Shown here: positions 37,301 to 48,302 of the stretch, piece after piece
How positions within the stretch are numbered: position 1 is the stretch's first letter
How the letters are laid out: each line of letters opens with the position of its first letter
Assembly (NCBI RefSeq): GCF_018143015.1
Contig: NC_054751.1
Coordinates: forward strand, 35,419,847 to 35,483,846
Direction: 5' to 3'
Length of the DNA: 64,000 bases
Source: Lytechinus variegatus
Taxonomy: Eukaryota; Echinodermata; Echinoidea; Temnopleuroida; Toxopneustidae
Notes under the pieces: generated by a model
The model's database searches: none
Told to the model about the DNA's origin: nothing
The model's input: the letters and a program-made list of their open reading frames with translations, nothing else
Made by a program: the position numbers and the translations under genes

Positions 37301-40300
37301 TTTCATTATTTCGGAGTACATTATCTAATCAAAGTCTCATTGATAATTTCATAGGTCACCTGAGTGTTTAATAAGTTGAAGTCGAAGTAAGGGTTTTTAT
37401 TTATTTTAAAAGAAGGAAATGGGAAGAAAAACTGACAAGCTAAACTCAGAGCGGTTGAACGGAAAAAAATAATAGGAAAAGGCCTCAGGCAGATACAAAC
37501 TATAGTTGAAGGATACTAGGGTAATAGGATCTCGGCAGCCGGTCTCACCATGAACTAGGAACCCCTGTAAAGAGAGTTCAAAGATACAGCGAGGAAAAAA
37601 AAATTATCGATGTCTCCCATCGCAGAGTACTCTGGGTGTTCCTTTAACCTACGCTAACATGAACGTTCTTGATACATTTTGCTTTAAAATTAACGCAAAT
37701 TTATCTCTAAAAGTTGAAAAGACAAATGAAATGTTGCACTGTCAATTAAATCTATAAAAGTTGCATATTATTGTCTTGATAGTGGAAGATTCCTACCAAA
37801 CTGTGACTACTATATTTTATTTACAAATATCAACTCCATGAAAACGTGTTTGCATGTTAATGAATGTTGAACAATAAAATACTTTTAAAAGAAATAATGT
37901 AATGAGATAACAGTCTACACTATCAAGAGCTTATTCGTGATATTTTCCATGTGTTTCTTTATGGGTTGATGATTATATCACATGTACTTTCAATGTTTTA
38001 CAGTTAAAAGAAACACTGGCACAAAATCAACAGATGCATATGGCTTCCACGTGTTTTTCCCCAGATGAAAAATTGACCAAGGCCCTTCATGAACATTAAC
38101 CTTTTCAATCATTAAGCGGGATTTCTATTTTAAGAACATCAAGATAATTGTCGGAAACGTACAGATCTTAAAATCGTTCGAACAGGGTATATATTTGCCT
38201 ATATAGCACTAGAATATTGCTTAAATCTAATGTCTTCTTGATAGAGTGCAGTGTTTGGTAAAAGACATTATATTTCGAACTCATTCGTTTCAACATGCTT
38301 TAATCATGTTCAAACTCTTTGCTTCTAATTGCATCATGGTCCATATGAAATGCTTGTTACTTCGATGTAAGACACAAGTTTTTTTTTATCTTACCTCCGG
38401 GTTTCTTTTTTATACAGCCTGTTACTTTACAGAACATTTTCTACCCTTCAATATAAGACACTCTCTCCAAAACGTTCATCACTGTATATCTTAGACTTGT
38501 TCTTTTTCCTGTAAAAAATGGTTGGCTTCAATATTTCTTTACGTGTTTGTATAATTTTATTTTTTTCTGATGTAATGTATTTGTACTTCTTTTATTGGTC
38601 AAATTGATATACATATAAATAGTGATAATAGTGATGTTAATAATGATAATAATGATATGACATTCATAAGAAAGATCAATAGAACAAAATGACAGACGTG
38701 ATAAGAGCCAACATGTTTAAGAGGATGTGTAGCATTGTGTCTTCGATTATGACCAATACAGTTCATTCCTGTTCGCGTGAATGTTCCTCACCCCTTTGGG
38801 TTGTAGAGTATTAAACTATGTAAAACTTAAAAAAAAATGATCTATTGGGGATAATGGACTTGAAGTTTAACCCTTTATTACAACGTACTCGTTAATCTAC
38901 CCTAGATCTTAACAGATTACACGTGCACGAATCCCCCCAGAAGCTCGATGGAATATCCGATATTCAGGATTAAAAGTACTCTTTTGAGACAATCGCCCAC
39001 CCCTGCCGGAGGACTACTATAACAGAAGAGTGCATCAAAGCAGTAGAAGGTATAAGAAACACGATTTTACTGCTAAGAATTGTGGCTCGCAAACTGGAAA
39101 TCCCACTTAGAAACATTACACAAATGGTTAATTGTTAGTTTATTTGGAATGATCAAACTTTACTTTTTGTTTGTAGTTGTTTGTAGAAAAGAATTGTGTG
39201 GAGATTAATTACACAGTGCCTAAAAAAATAGATAAGTTTCTTTCTCTCTCTATCTCTCTCTCTGAGAAAGAGGGTTTCCATTCTTCTTTGTTAAATGTTC
39301 AATTATATTAATGTATGCGTTTTTTAAATGTGTTGGAAAGCCCTGAGAAACACCATGTATTAGGTGCTATATACATATAATGTATTATCATTATTTTTTT
39401 ACTATTATATCAGAAAAGTCCCTGCGTAAACTAACCACCCCCATCTTATTTCACATGTTCTAATAACACCTCTGATCAAGGCATGCGTTCTCAACTTAAG
39501 CTGACATCGGTAACATCAGACAAACTGGGAAGGCGTGGTAACGTCACAATAGATTAGATTGATATGAACGATTAATAGGTCATTCCCTTCCAGCAATATC
39601 CGAGGCCCTCGTGTTTCGGTTGCTAAACGACAAACGCAAAGAGAGACAGAGGACATGAACTTTAAGAAGTCTTTTAACGCACACACACACACATCATGGC
39701 CCCGTCTTACAAATAGCAAGGATTGATCCTATCAACCACAACTACGAAAATCCAGCAACCCCCAAATATAAAATGCCTATAGATATATCTATTGAAATTT
39801 TCATAAGCATACAACAGTGTCTTGACGATTTAATGTGCTCCTCTTTATTTACAAGGGGACATTGTGCTAATTTCCTAGATAAAATACAAGGAGAAAAATA
39901 GATTTCCGTAGTTTGGTTCGCTTGAATTGATCATGAATATTTGTAAGACGGGGTCCATAATTTCACCTGATGCAGGGCTAAAGTAACTCTTTGATAGCTG
40001 ATGAATATTCTTCATGTCCAATGGCCATTCCTAGAGATGGTTTCTCTGACTTGTTTGTCCAATGTTCTTGTGTATTTTTCCACGCGCCCATTATCATTAT
40101 GTTGCTATACCAATGTCTGAGGTCATCCCGAGATTTTTTAGGTCATTTCTTTTTGTCAGAGTACAAGCGAATCACACTCACATATCAGCACACTCCTGCA
40201 CATACCCTAGTTAAAAAAAAACGTTTACACGGAAAATCGATGACAATTTTCAGAACAGTTATTTTACCCTAAAACTGAAGACTTATTTGTAATAAGCAAT

Positions 40301-40534
40301 ATAATCAATAGATAAAGGCTTAATGGCTGTTACCACCGAGACCATATCATTTCATTGTGAGCCTAGAGCTTTTAACAATCATTTGCATTTGCTGGCAAAC
40401 CGAGGAGGTCCTCTATCTGTTGTGTGTCATTGTTTTAAATGTGAACTTCGTTAGCTCCTCGATTGCCAGTATCAGTAAGTGAACACACAGCTCAAACACA
40501 ACCTCATATTTTCAATTCTCTCTCTCTCTTTCTT

Positions 40535-40568
<34 letters not shown>

Positions 40569-40892
40569 CATAACACACACACTCACACACATAAATATTT
40601 TTTTTTTAGGAATACTTGGTTTCCCCCTAACAACCAAACGACTTTCTTTGCTTGGAGGTTTAAGATCTAATTATTCTGGCAATGTTCCACACTTACCCAA
40701 GACAGGTGACCATTGTGCACTCTTTCTAAATATCGGGTATTGCTTTGGGAATGCTGTCCGACTCCAGTCACCATGGAACACAAGCTCGTATGTTACTGAT
40801 TCTTCGCTGCTTCTGCATGCTCCACTCGCAACCTGCAAGGAGCTCACCAACCAGATAGATGCTGTGAACAGCGAAATAACTGTTGGGATCAT
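27993..40892 (-). CDS. SPON2: Spondin-2 (mindin)-like secreted matrix protein (complete, 4 coding exons)
   Basis: Secreted extracellular-matrix protein. Vertebrate mindin binds integrins and microbial surfaces and acts in cell adhesion and innate immunity; the role here is inferred. Coding exons in transcript order: 40892-40697, 30156-29942, 29256-28845, 28318-27993. They total 1149 nt (382 aa plus stop), and all junctions are GT-AG with matching phases (1, 0, 1). Order: signal peptide (1 to about 24), spondin-N domain (about 33-260) with [17 protein letters not shown] near its start and [12 protein letters not shown] and [10 protein letters not shown] later, one TSP type 1 repeat (about 290-340, SWGGWSHC, six cysteines), then a Lys/Arg-rich tail to 382. 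Spondin-N plus one TSR is the mindin plan; F-spondin also has a reeler domain and six TSRs. It is convergent with LOXL2. The first coding intron is 10.5 kb and full of repeats. Confidence 0.92.
28845..29256 (-). CDS. SPON2: SPON2 coding exon 3: C-terminal half of spondin-N
   Basis: The acceptor cttttacccag is followed by [32 protein letters not shown] and [11 protein letters not shown], strongly conserved spondin-N motifs. The last part (DEEEDE) is acidic. The donor aaaag|gtaata is in phase 1. Confidence 0.93.
29942..30156 (-). CDS. SPON2: SPON2 coding exon 2: middle of spondin-N
   Basis: The acceptor cccgatacag is followed by [17 protein letters not shown], then SRFVEGAD, and ends [12 protein letters not shown]. 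The donor gag|gtaaga is in phase 0. The split Gly codon from exon 1 is completed at its start. Confidence 0.9.
31326..32010. repeat. CA-rich minisatellite with higher-order repeat, in SPON2 intron
   Basis: Degenerate cacaccc/acacg units. A longer unit of about 149 bp is visible: the phrase cgtacatccacacacatacac starts at 31691 and again at 31840, followed both times by acgtagacccac and a cacaccctgacacccacac phrase. A tRNA-like SINE head interrupts it at 31513-31587. Frames through it are artefacts. Confidence 0.85.
31450..31587 (-). repeat. tRNA-derived SINE with a near-complete tRNA head
   Basis: On the minus strand the 75-nt head 31587-31513 starts GGTGCCGTGG and ends CCGCGGCACC, which pair over 10 bp with one G-U. 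The A box TGGCCGAGTGG and B box GGTTCGATCCC are intact and a GCC/GGC D-stem is present. The anticodon stem does not pair and the T-arm to acceptor spacing is 3 nt too long, so it is unlikely to be a working tRNA. The D-arm resembles Leu/Ser tRNAs. A body of about 60 bp continues to the left. Confidence 0.7.
32015..39695. other. Interior of the large SPON2 intron
   Basis: Non-coding on the minus-strand gene. No recognisable exon, domain or complete element was seen on either strand. There are short C-runs (36290, 36655), a TC microsatellite (39240-39262) and AT-rich filler. Decayed repeats are likely but I cannot delimit them. Confidence 0.5.
39698..39956. mobile_element. MITE-like element, GGCCCCGTCTTACAA ends
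   Basis: The left end GGCCCCGTCTTACAAATA and right end TATTTGTAAGACGGGGTCC are inverted. A second copy with the same ends is at 54595-54853. About 259 bp long, no coding capacity. Confidence 0.75.
40513..40585. repeat. CT then CA microsatellite
   Basis: tctctctc changes to cacacaca. It lies in the SPON2 intron about 110 bp downstream of coding exon 1 on the minus strand. Confidence 0.9.
40697..40892 (-). CDS. SPON2: SPON2 coding exon 1: signal peptide and start of spondin-N
   Basis: The ATG at 40892-40890 lies one base after an acceptor (ttcattcacag), so a 5'UTR exon precedes it. It encodes the signal peptide [18 protein letters not shown] and then [20 protein letters not shown], matching the start of the mindin spondin-N domain. 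The donor ttgg|gtaagt is in phase 1. Confidence 0.9.
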
Positions 40893-41216
40893 CCTGTGAA
40901 TGAAAAATATACAGTACCATGAGATCAGATAAAACAATTTAGTAGAAATATGTATTTATCTTGCAATTCATAAATCGTCTGTAAATTAGGAGAATATTTT
41001 TTTCTTCATTATCTCAAAACCTTGACATAGAGATTTCTACAGTATTATTATCAGAAGGGCCAATATCATGAGGTAAATAATAGAGTTGAGCCGGCGTCTC
41101 ACGAAAAGTGATGGCGAAATAATGCAAAATGTTTCGTTTGATCCAGTTTTGTTGTGGAGGAAATCTAACAACGGCAGATACAAAATACACTCCAAGAAAT
41201 CCCTTGAAAGCCTCAC

Positions 41217-41305
41217 CTTGTATTAAGTTGTGAGAGCTAGCCTTTGGAAAGAAAGCAAGAAGAATATGGTTTAGGAGTTCGGCGTTGTTATAAGCTCTGC
41301 TGGTC
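41217..41305 (-). other. SPON2: Probable SPON2 5' non-coding exon
   Basis: SPON2 coding exon 1 begins at an acceptor, so an upstream exon is required. On the minus strand a TATA box at 41338-41331 is followed by about 90 bp and a good donor, caag|gtgagg (GT at 41216-41215). Splicing to 40893 would remove about 320 bp. The start at about 41305 is inferred from the TATA position, not seen. Confidence 0.5.
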
Positions 41306-41330
41306 TAAGAACTTCAAAGAAGGGCAGTGG

Positions 41331-41338
41331 TTTATATA
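41331..41338 (-). promoter_or_regulatory. SPON2: TATA box of SPON2
   Basis: TATATAAA on the minus strand, in the context ggTATATAAAcc. It is correctly placed about 30 bp before the inferred transcription start and upstream of the probable 5' exon. Confidence 0.5.
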
Positions 41339-41464
41339 CCAAGAGTTGGCCAGTCAATCTTATGTCAATCTGAATTCAAACCGGTATACAAGGAGCAGAC
41401 GACGTGAAATGATCGGTCTGCGAGAGGGCGGGAATAGAAGACCAGTCTTCGCGTGTATCACATG

Positions 41465-41478
41465 GTTGCTATGGCAAC
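41465..41478 (-). promoter_or_regulatory. X-box-like RFX site upstream of SPON2
   Basis: GTTGCTATGGCAAC on the plus strand (GTTGCCATAGCAAC on the minus) is a near-perfect palindromic X-box, the site bound by RFX factors. It lies about 130 bp upstream of the TATA box. RFX binding here is inference from the motif. Confidence 0.45.
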
Positions 41479-41519
41479 GACAAGGCGGGAGGAGAAAACC
41501 CCGTCAAAGCCCTTAACGT

Positions 41520-43828
41520 CTGCCATTCGATCCTCACATCGGGGATTCTTTGAGGGAGATGGGTTCAAATCCTATCACCAATATGATATTCCATTTTCAC
41601 GTCTGATTTAAAGAGGACAACATAGTCAAAATTTCATTATAACACATTTTAATTTAGATGTTTATCAGGTTTACACGGAAATTTGCTGTAAAGTTACTAC
41701 CAAGGAAAAACTGGTGATTGGATTTCCTTTTCCGTGAAATAAAATGTGTTCACAAACTGTAGAATAATGCTAAGACATGCACCGAAACTTACAAGATGGT
41801 TTAAACACCCAATATTTGCTCATTAAAAGAGGCCTCATGCGAAACCAATTTCAACGACAGAAACCAGTGCATCATAGGGCTCGAAGCTTTTATTGTCAAT
41901 TTTACTGTAAGTCAAAATTGTTGGAAATTATTAAGCTTCCTCCACACATGATCACACTTGCTCTTAATAGCCCCCATAGGGGTGTAGACCTTTTCCCCTT
42001 ACGATGACAGCCATTACATAATGTATTTTGGATGACATCCAAGCTGATTGACCCGCTTATGGAACCCAATTCTCACCACCGTGCGTTGCGATCGCTTAAG
42101 TTATCACATGTAACCCGAGTACCTAAGACCTTCTACGACCAACCAAGTAGTAATTAATTACCTTAATGAATTTATTATGACGTCAATTTGACGATTAAAA
42201 TGGATTCACGTTGAACTCGTGAAAATGTTGGACAATTAGTCAATTATTCACCGCCTACACTGCGGCCTTTCCGTAGAGTGCAGTACAAGAGAGACCCTTC
42301 GTCACCCCCAGACGGCCCCTAGTAGAGCAGACCTGGGAAGCTTGGTTGGATGTCGACCTCGTGTCAATTCTAAGGGACTCGGAAATGAAGTAGTCGTTTC
42401 TCTATACCTTGTATTTTAAAAGCCATTGTTTGATTTTCTCCTAATGAAAAAAGTGCAAACAAAATTTTTGTAAAAAGTGGGGAAAAATGATACGATCAAA
42501 TTATAAAACCGGTTACATAGTGCAGCTATAAAATAATTCGTATATATTCTTACTCTACAGCGTTTAATATATACATCATCATTTTTCCGTTCCGTTTATT
42601 GGGCGCTCAAGCATCAAACATGTAAAGGAAATAATCTTGCTGGGTACTCACTCAACTGACCTGGGTTTGGTGCATCCTCTTTTTGGATAAATTTCTTGCT
42701 GAAAGAAACTATCTTAGACAAGCCTCGGAATATCCTTTTTATCGTATTGGTCTGACGTGCATGATTATCTCGATTATTGGATTGAGTTATATCGACAAAC
42801 GTTTACTTGTCTCGGCCCATATCTGTGATAACAAGAAACTTCAATCTCAATTTGTAAAATGAATATACAACCAAGATTCTCTAGTTGCAATATCTACTAG
42901 AAAATTGATGACAGAGGGGTCCAATTCATTCTTAACAATGATGTTTTTTTCAAAGGTGATGTAAATGGATTTCTGGCCAAATTGAAATATGTCTAATTTT
43001 TTTGTAGCTTAACAGAACCGTGAGGTTGAAGGTTTCAGGCTCAAGAGTGATTTATTATACGAAACAAACTTTGATTGAATTCGGCACAAAGGAGAGTGAA
43101 CCTAGTGAAAATGAAAACGACTTTGATGAGAAAAAAAAACAACAAGGGAGAAATTTGTATAAAAAAAAGTTTCATCAAATCGGTTAAAAGGTGAGGGAGT
43201 TATGAGTGTTCTCAAATTCACGTTTTTAGGCGATTTTAATGTTGTCTCATTGTGACGGGTTCAGTAAAACCTTCAATGTATGATTTTTTTTCAAACTGAC
43301 TCTTATATTATTGATAAACATAAACATCCAGAGAACTTAATTTGATTCCTTACCAAAGGTCATTAGCGTATTGACTTGGGTCAAAATCTGCACTTAAACG
43401 CAAAACGGTGCAAGTTTGCACCCTTCCAACTCCAAATTGTGCGCTAAATCTTAGATGCAACATTGCACCTTAAGAAGCATTTTGCACCAGTCCTTAAGTT
43501 ACGTCATGCATAGGTAAGTGGCTTTTTTTGCATCATTCATGAGTGTCGAGCTGTACTCTTTGAAAAAGGTCTAGTTGGCACAATTTCGAATGATATTAGT
43601 TTGTTCCTCACCCTTCAAGTTACAAACAAGGTCAATTAATGCAAAATATGTGGATAGTGGGGATAGTGTTCACCTTCTTATTATGGGGTGTGTGATGGCG
43701 CCCCAAAAGGTGCTTCCTAATGGGCATCATATTTTTTAGTGTATCACCAAGTCACCAGAATACAGTCCTACCAAGAGAGCTGTATGATTGGACCCACTTA
43801 GGAGCTTCTTATATCAGATTCACATAAC
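41520..43828. other. Intergenic stretch upstream of SPON2
   Basis: No coding exon seen. A partial SINE tail (ggataaatttcttgctgaaagaaa near 42687, preceded by a gggtactcactcaactgacctgggt stretch) matches the SINE at 23324-23475 without its tRNA head. The rest is unremarkable. Confidence 0.5.
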
Positions 43829-44335
43829 CGCATACATTCGTAATTCCGAAGCTTAATTCGTTATTCCGAAGGTTCGGATATTCCGAAGGTTCGTTATTTC
43901 GAAGGTTCGTTATTCCGAACGTTCGTTATTCCGAAGGTTCGTATTTCCGAAGGTTCTAAGTCCGAAAACGAAATGAGGTTCGTTATTTCGAAGGTTCGTT
44001 ATTCCGAACGTTCGTTATTCCGAAGGTTCGTATTTCCGAAGGTTCGAAGTCCGAAAACGAAATGAGGTTCGTAATTCCGAAGGTTCGTTAGTCCGAAAAG
44101 GTATGATTAACGAACCTTATTTCGTTTTCGGACTAATGAACCTTCGGAAAAACGAAACTTATTTCGTTTTCGGACTAACGAACCTTCGGAACATCGAACC
44201 TTATTTCGATTTCGGATTATCGAACCTTCGGAATAACGCCAAAAATGTTCGGATTAATGAACCCTTTTACGTTTTCTGATTAACGAACATCGAGGTATAG
44301 GAAATTTACGTGTTTCGGAATTACGAAGTGTAACC
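43829..44335. mobile_element. Foldback hAT-like MITE built from TTCCGAAGGTTCG units
   Basis: The inverted ends TACATTCGTAATTCCGAA on the left and TTCGGAATTACGAAGTGTA on the right are flanked by a perfect 8-bp direct duplication, CACATAAC (43821-43828 and 44336-44343). Inside, the left arm repeats gttcgttattccgaag about ten times. The right arm repeats its inverse (cttcggaataacgaac and tttcgttttcggactaacg), giving a large foldback. The 8-bp duplication points to hAT mobilisation. No transposase. Confidence 0.8.
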
Positions 44336-44344
44336 CACATAACA

Positions 44345-45150
44345 CTCTCTCTAAATATCATTTCACGCATGATGAGTTGTGAAATTAAAAAAAAGGATAT
44401 TCCTTATGGTAACAGGTCTGTAAACATTTCTACGAACTATAAACTTATCATGTCGAGTTGTATTACCATCGGCCATGTGACTCATAAAGATGGTCAGTTT
44501 TCTAACATGTCCAATATGACTTCATAGTACTTCAAGCACAATGCAACCATTCAAAAGGGGCAAAAAGATTAATGTGTGGTTAAAAAAATATGGAAACACC
44601 TGTCCCACGGCTATGAAAATAAGATTTTCAAAGCCAAGAACATCTAAATCATATTTGTAATTTCATTAGTATGTGGCTAACTATAAGTGGAAACCTAATT
44701 TGTGTCGCTTACAAAGTTTGGTGGTGGAGAAAGAACAAAGAAATTGTGGTTTTCAGATTGATTGAATCACCTTTGGAAATCATCAGTGAAGATTTCTTTA
44801 ATAGTCTACATACTTTGACCAATCCTCTATCCACATAAATGACAATAATTCATGGCTCAAACAATGTGTGCCTTAAACAAAGTTAAGAACTGTTACTTGA
44901 AGACAATTTTCCCAAACATTTGCATCATTTAGTAATGATAAATAGCCATAGAAGAAATTCAATCTGAACTTACTCATCGCGAAGCTCACCGACAAACTTG
45001 AAAATATGCCTGTGATCATTGGCGTGAAAAATTATGTTACTATTTCTCCCCTTATCTGAAAATAATCATATCAGTTTAAAATGACATAAAATTATTCAGA
45101 AAATTAAAGAAATAGGTGGCATACCCAGATGGCACCTGTACCTTTGCCCA
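44345..45150. other. Gene-free stretch
   Basis: No gene or element boundary recognised. Confidence 0.5.
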
Positions 45151-45156
45151 TGCGCT

Positions 45157-45221
45157 CTTACAGCCAATCATTACTGCTATACCAACATTGAAATTGATTT
45201 TTTGTGATACCCCAATCACTC
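45157..45221. repeat. Minisatellite unit left of the LINE
   Basis: One copy of the 63-65 bp unit that begins cttacagccaatcattactg and ends gataccccaatcactc. Three more copies lie right of the LINE at 48114-48302, so the LINE splits the array. Confidence 0.85.
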
Positions 45222-48113
45222 AATTTTTCAATTTCAATTTTATTTATTTCACTTCCATCAAACAAAAACAAGTTGTATACCATATATAAACATAAGTATT
45301 TGTATCCGTTGCAAAGAAACAAAAATAATAATACACATGTTGTGAAAAAACACACAATTTGGGCAACACATTGGAGGTTTTAAGTAAGTATACTATTTTT
45401 CAATAGAAATTAAATAAAGATGGAAATGGAGGGACCCACTAAAAAGCAATGCTTGTACAATGTGGGCCCCTCAAAAAATAGATAACACAACCAATAACAA
45501 AGTACAAATACAGATATATGTAATCAAATGAGAAAAAATAAATAAATAATACTCAAAAATTAAATACGAAGTTATCAAATAAATATAGTTTGTATAGGAC
45601 AAAACAACCCGTCTTAAAATATCCCCACCCCCGCCCCGAAAAAGAAAAGAAAAAGGGGAGAATGCCCCGATAGGATGGATGGGTGCTGCTGAACGTAGAT
45701 AAAACACATGCAATCGTGGACTCAAGCAAACTGGATTCAATGATGATTGTGTATAAAATGAGAAAAAATAAATGAAATGACCTGGAAAGAATATAATGCG
45801 CAAAAATGTGATTGATGCCGTAAATAAATAAGTGGTATAGGAAGGCGGATAAGGACAGGAGAGAAAGAGAAAATAGAGGAGAGGATAGACACAATAAAGT
45901 ACGAGGTTCGGCACCGAGCACAACTGAGAAGGACTTGTTTCAGATTTGTTTTTCTATAAAAATAAAAAAGCTGATTAATTTACGTTTCAATTATAATCTT
46001 TATAGCAATATTGATGACTTGACAGAGATGATGAATTAGATCTAATTTGAGGGTACTTTATAAGATTTTAATAGAGATAGTTTGAATTTAGTCTTAAAAG
46101 AGTTCAAAGATTTTGCAGTTCTTAAATCATTATGAAGTGAGTTCCATAACTTTGGTCCATCATATATAAATGTGTTCTGAGCCAGCAAAGTTCTTAAAAG
46201 TGGTAAATGGAATTCACCCAATCGCCTTGTTGGATAGTTATGAAAGGATTGATTTTTAGGAAACATTGAATTGAATACATTTGGGAGGTTGTTGTTGTTG
46301 TTATAATTATACATAAACTGACCGAAATCAAACAAATATAAGTCTTTAATTTTCAATACTTTATGTTAAAAAAATAATGGGTCCGTATGAGACAAATATG
46401 CTGTGTGGCATATGATACGAAGAGACTTCTTTTGTAAAAGGAGTAATTTGTCTAAGAGTGTTTGATGTGTGTTGGCCCACGCTAAAATTCCATAATTTAA
46501 ATAAGGCAATATAAGGGATGAATATAATGTAAGCAGGGACGATAATGGTAAATAAAATTTAAGCTTCTTAATTATACCAATATTGCGTGAAATAGTTTTA
46601 CATACGTTATCTATGTGGAATTTCCATGAGAGCTTATTATCGACTGTTATTCCAAGAAACTTAATATGGGATACCTTTTCCAAGGGAGTTCCATCCAAAA
46701 TAATATCGACAGGAAGTGTATTAATAGAGTTGCTAAACAACATATATTTTGTTTTTTGAAGATTTATTGACAATTTATTTGCTCTTATCCATTGGGTGAC
46801 ATTTTTTAATTCAGAGTTTATTATATTAGCAAGGTGAAGAGGATTTTTATGTGAAAAAAAATAAGTTAGAGTCGTCCGCAAAGAGAATGAAAGAAAGAAC
46901 ATCTGATGATCTACAAAAATCATTAATATAAACTATAAACAAAATCGGGCCTAAAAGACTACCCTGTGGAACTCCATAATTATTTTTTTTCATTTGAGAA
47001 TTGCATCCGTTTAAAAAGACATATTGCTTCCTATTCAAGAGGTAGCTCCTGAACCACTCCAAGGCCTTCCAACGCACTTTGTAAAATATCATGATTAATG
47101 GTGTCGAAGGCCTTGGAGAAGTCCAGGAACAAACCAATTAAATGAGAAGATTTATCGATTGAATGTGCCGCTTTTTCAATGAAACTCAATAATGCATGTG
47201 TAGTGCTGTGCTTTTCCCTAAATCCAAATTGGGAATTTGAAAGTATATTATTTGATTTGAGAAAATTTATAGTTCTTTTATAAATAATTTTTTCTAGTAT
47301 TTTCGACAATGTTGATAACAAAGAAATTGGGCGGTAATTATTAACATCTAATTTGTCACCCTTTTTAAACAAAGGAATGACTTTTGCTATTTTCATGCTC
47401 TCGGGAACAATGCCGTTAAGAAGTGACAGATTGAATATATGAGCGAAGGAATCCGCAATTGACGATATTACCCCCTTAAGAAGAAAATTATTGATGTCAT
47501 CATGTCCTGTACTTTTTTTAGAACTGAAATCAGAAACAATATTAATTATCTCCTGATTATAAGCTGGGGCGAGAAACATTGAACTAGAATTTGGTGGGCC
47601 TAAAAATTCAGAAAAGTATTTTGTTGCGGGAGTAATATTACTTGCAAGATTTTCCCCAATTGAAAAAAAGTGATTTTTCAGGATATTACAGATTTGGCGA
47701 GAATCTTCAAAAATTACATCGTCAGATCTAATTTTTGTAATATTAGATTTATTATTTGATATATTCATTGCTTGTTTTAAAAATTTCCATGTATTTTGCA
47801 TATCACGCTTGTAAAGTTGTAACTGATTAGTAAAATATCTTTTCTTTTCTAAACGTATAATCTTTGTCAATGTATTTTTATAACAAGTATATTTAAGTTT
47901 GGATTGCTCAGGGCGTTTTATTTTGTATTTATAATATAAATTATTTTTACTATTTATCGAACGCAAGAGCGATTTAGAAATCCATGGAAGCTTCGGTGAT
48001 TTTTTGTAGTTAGATGGCTTATCTCTAAGTTTCGGAATATAAGTGTCAAAGTGTAAATTAAAAATGTTCATAAAATTTTCAAAGGACAAGTTAACGTCAT
48101 TATTATAGCCAAT
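45222..48113 (-). mobile_element. 5'-truncated, inactivated non-LTR retrotransposon (Jockey/CR1-type)
   Basis: The minus strand encodes a reverse transcriptase but no endonuclease domain, so the 5' end is lost near 48113. Coding blocks in order: 48113-47090 (region before the RT, then PLFKKGDKLDVNNYRPISLL, FGFREKHSTTHALLSF and LDFSKAFDTINHDIL), 47115-46860 (YGVPQGSLLGPILFIVYIND and the catalytic FADD), 46860-46366 (thumb, LNYGILAW), 46365-46042 (C-terminal region with YDGPKLWNSLHNDLR). They lie in shifted frames: a break near 47070-47090, another in an A/T run near 46855, and an in-frame stop at about 46366. The 3' end (45222-45270) is an aaattgaaattg-type short tandem tail, as in CR1/L2/Jockey relatives. 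The element is dead. Confidence 0.9.
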
Positions 48114-48302
48114 CTTACAGCCAATCATTACTGCTTTACCAACATTGAAATTGATTTTTGTGATACCCCCAATGCGCTCTTACAGCCAATCATTACTGCT
48201 ATACCAACATTGAAATTGATTTTTGTGATACCCCAATCACTCTTACAGCCAATCATTACTGCTATACCAACATTGAAATTGATTTTTGTGATACCCCCAA
48301 TC
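48114..48302. repeat. 63-bp minisatellite, three copies
   Basis: Units start with cttacagccaatcatt at 48114, 48179 and 48242 (offsets 65 and 63) and are over 95% alike. The same unit is at 45157-45221, across the LINE. Confidence 0.9.

Noticed and set aside
45471..45923. Two overlapping minus-strand frames of 122-150 residues, hydrophobic
   Set aside because: They lie in the AT-rich 3' untranslated part of the LINE and show no domain. Hydrophobicity follows from base composition.
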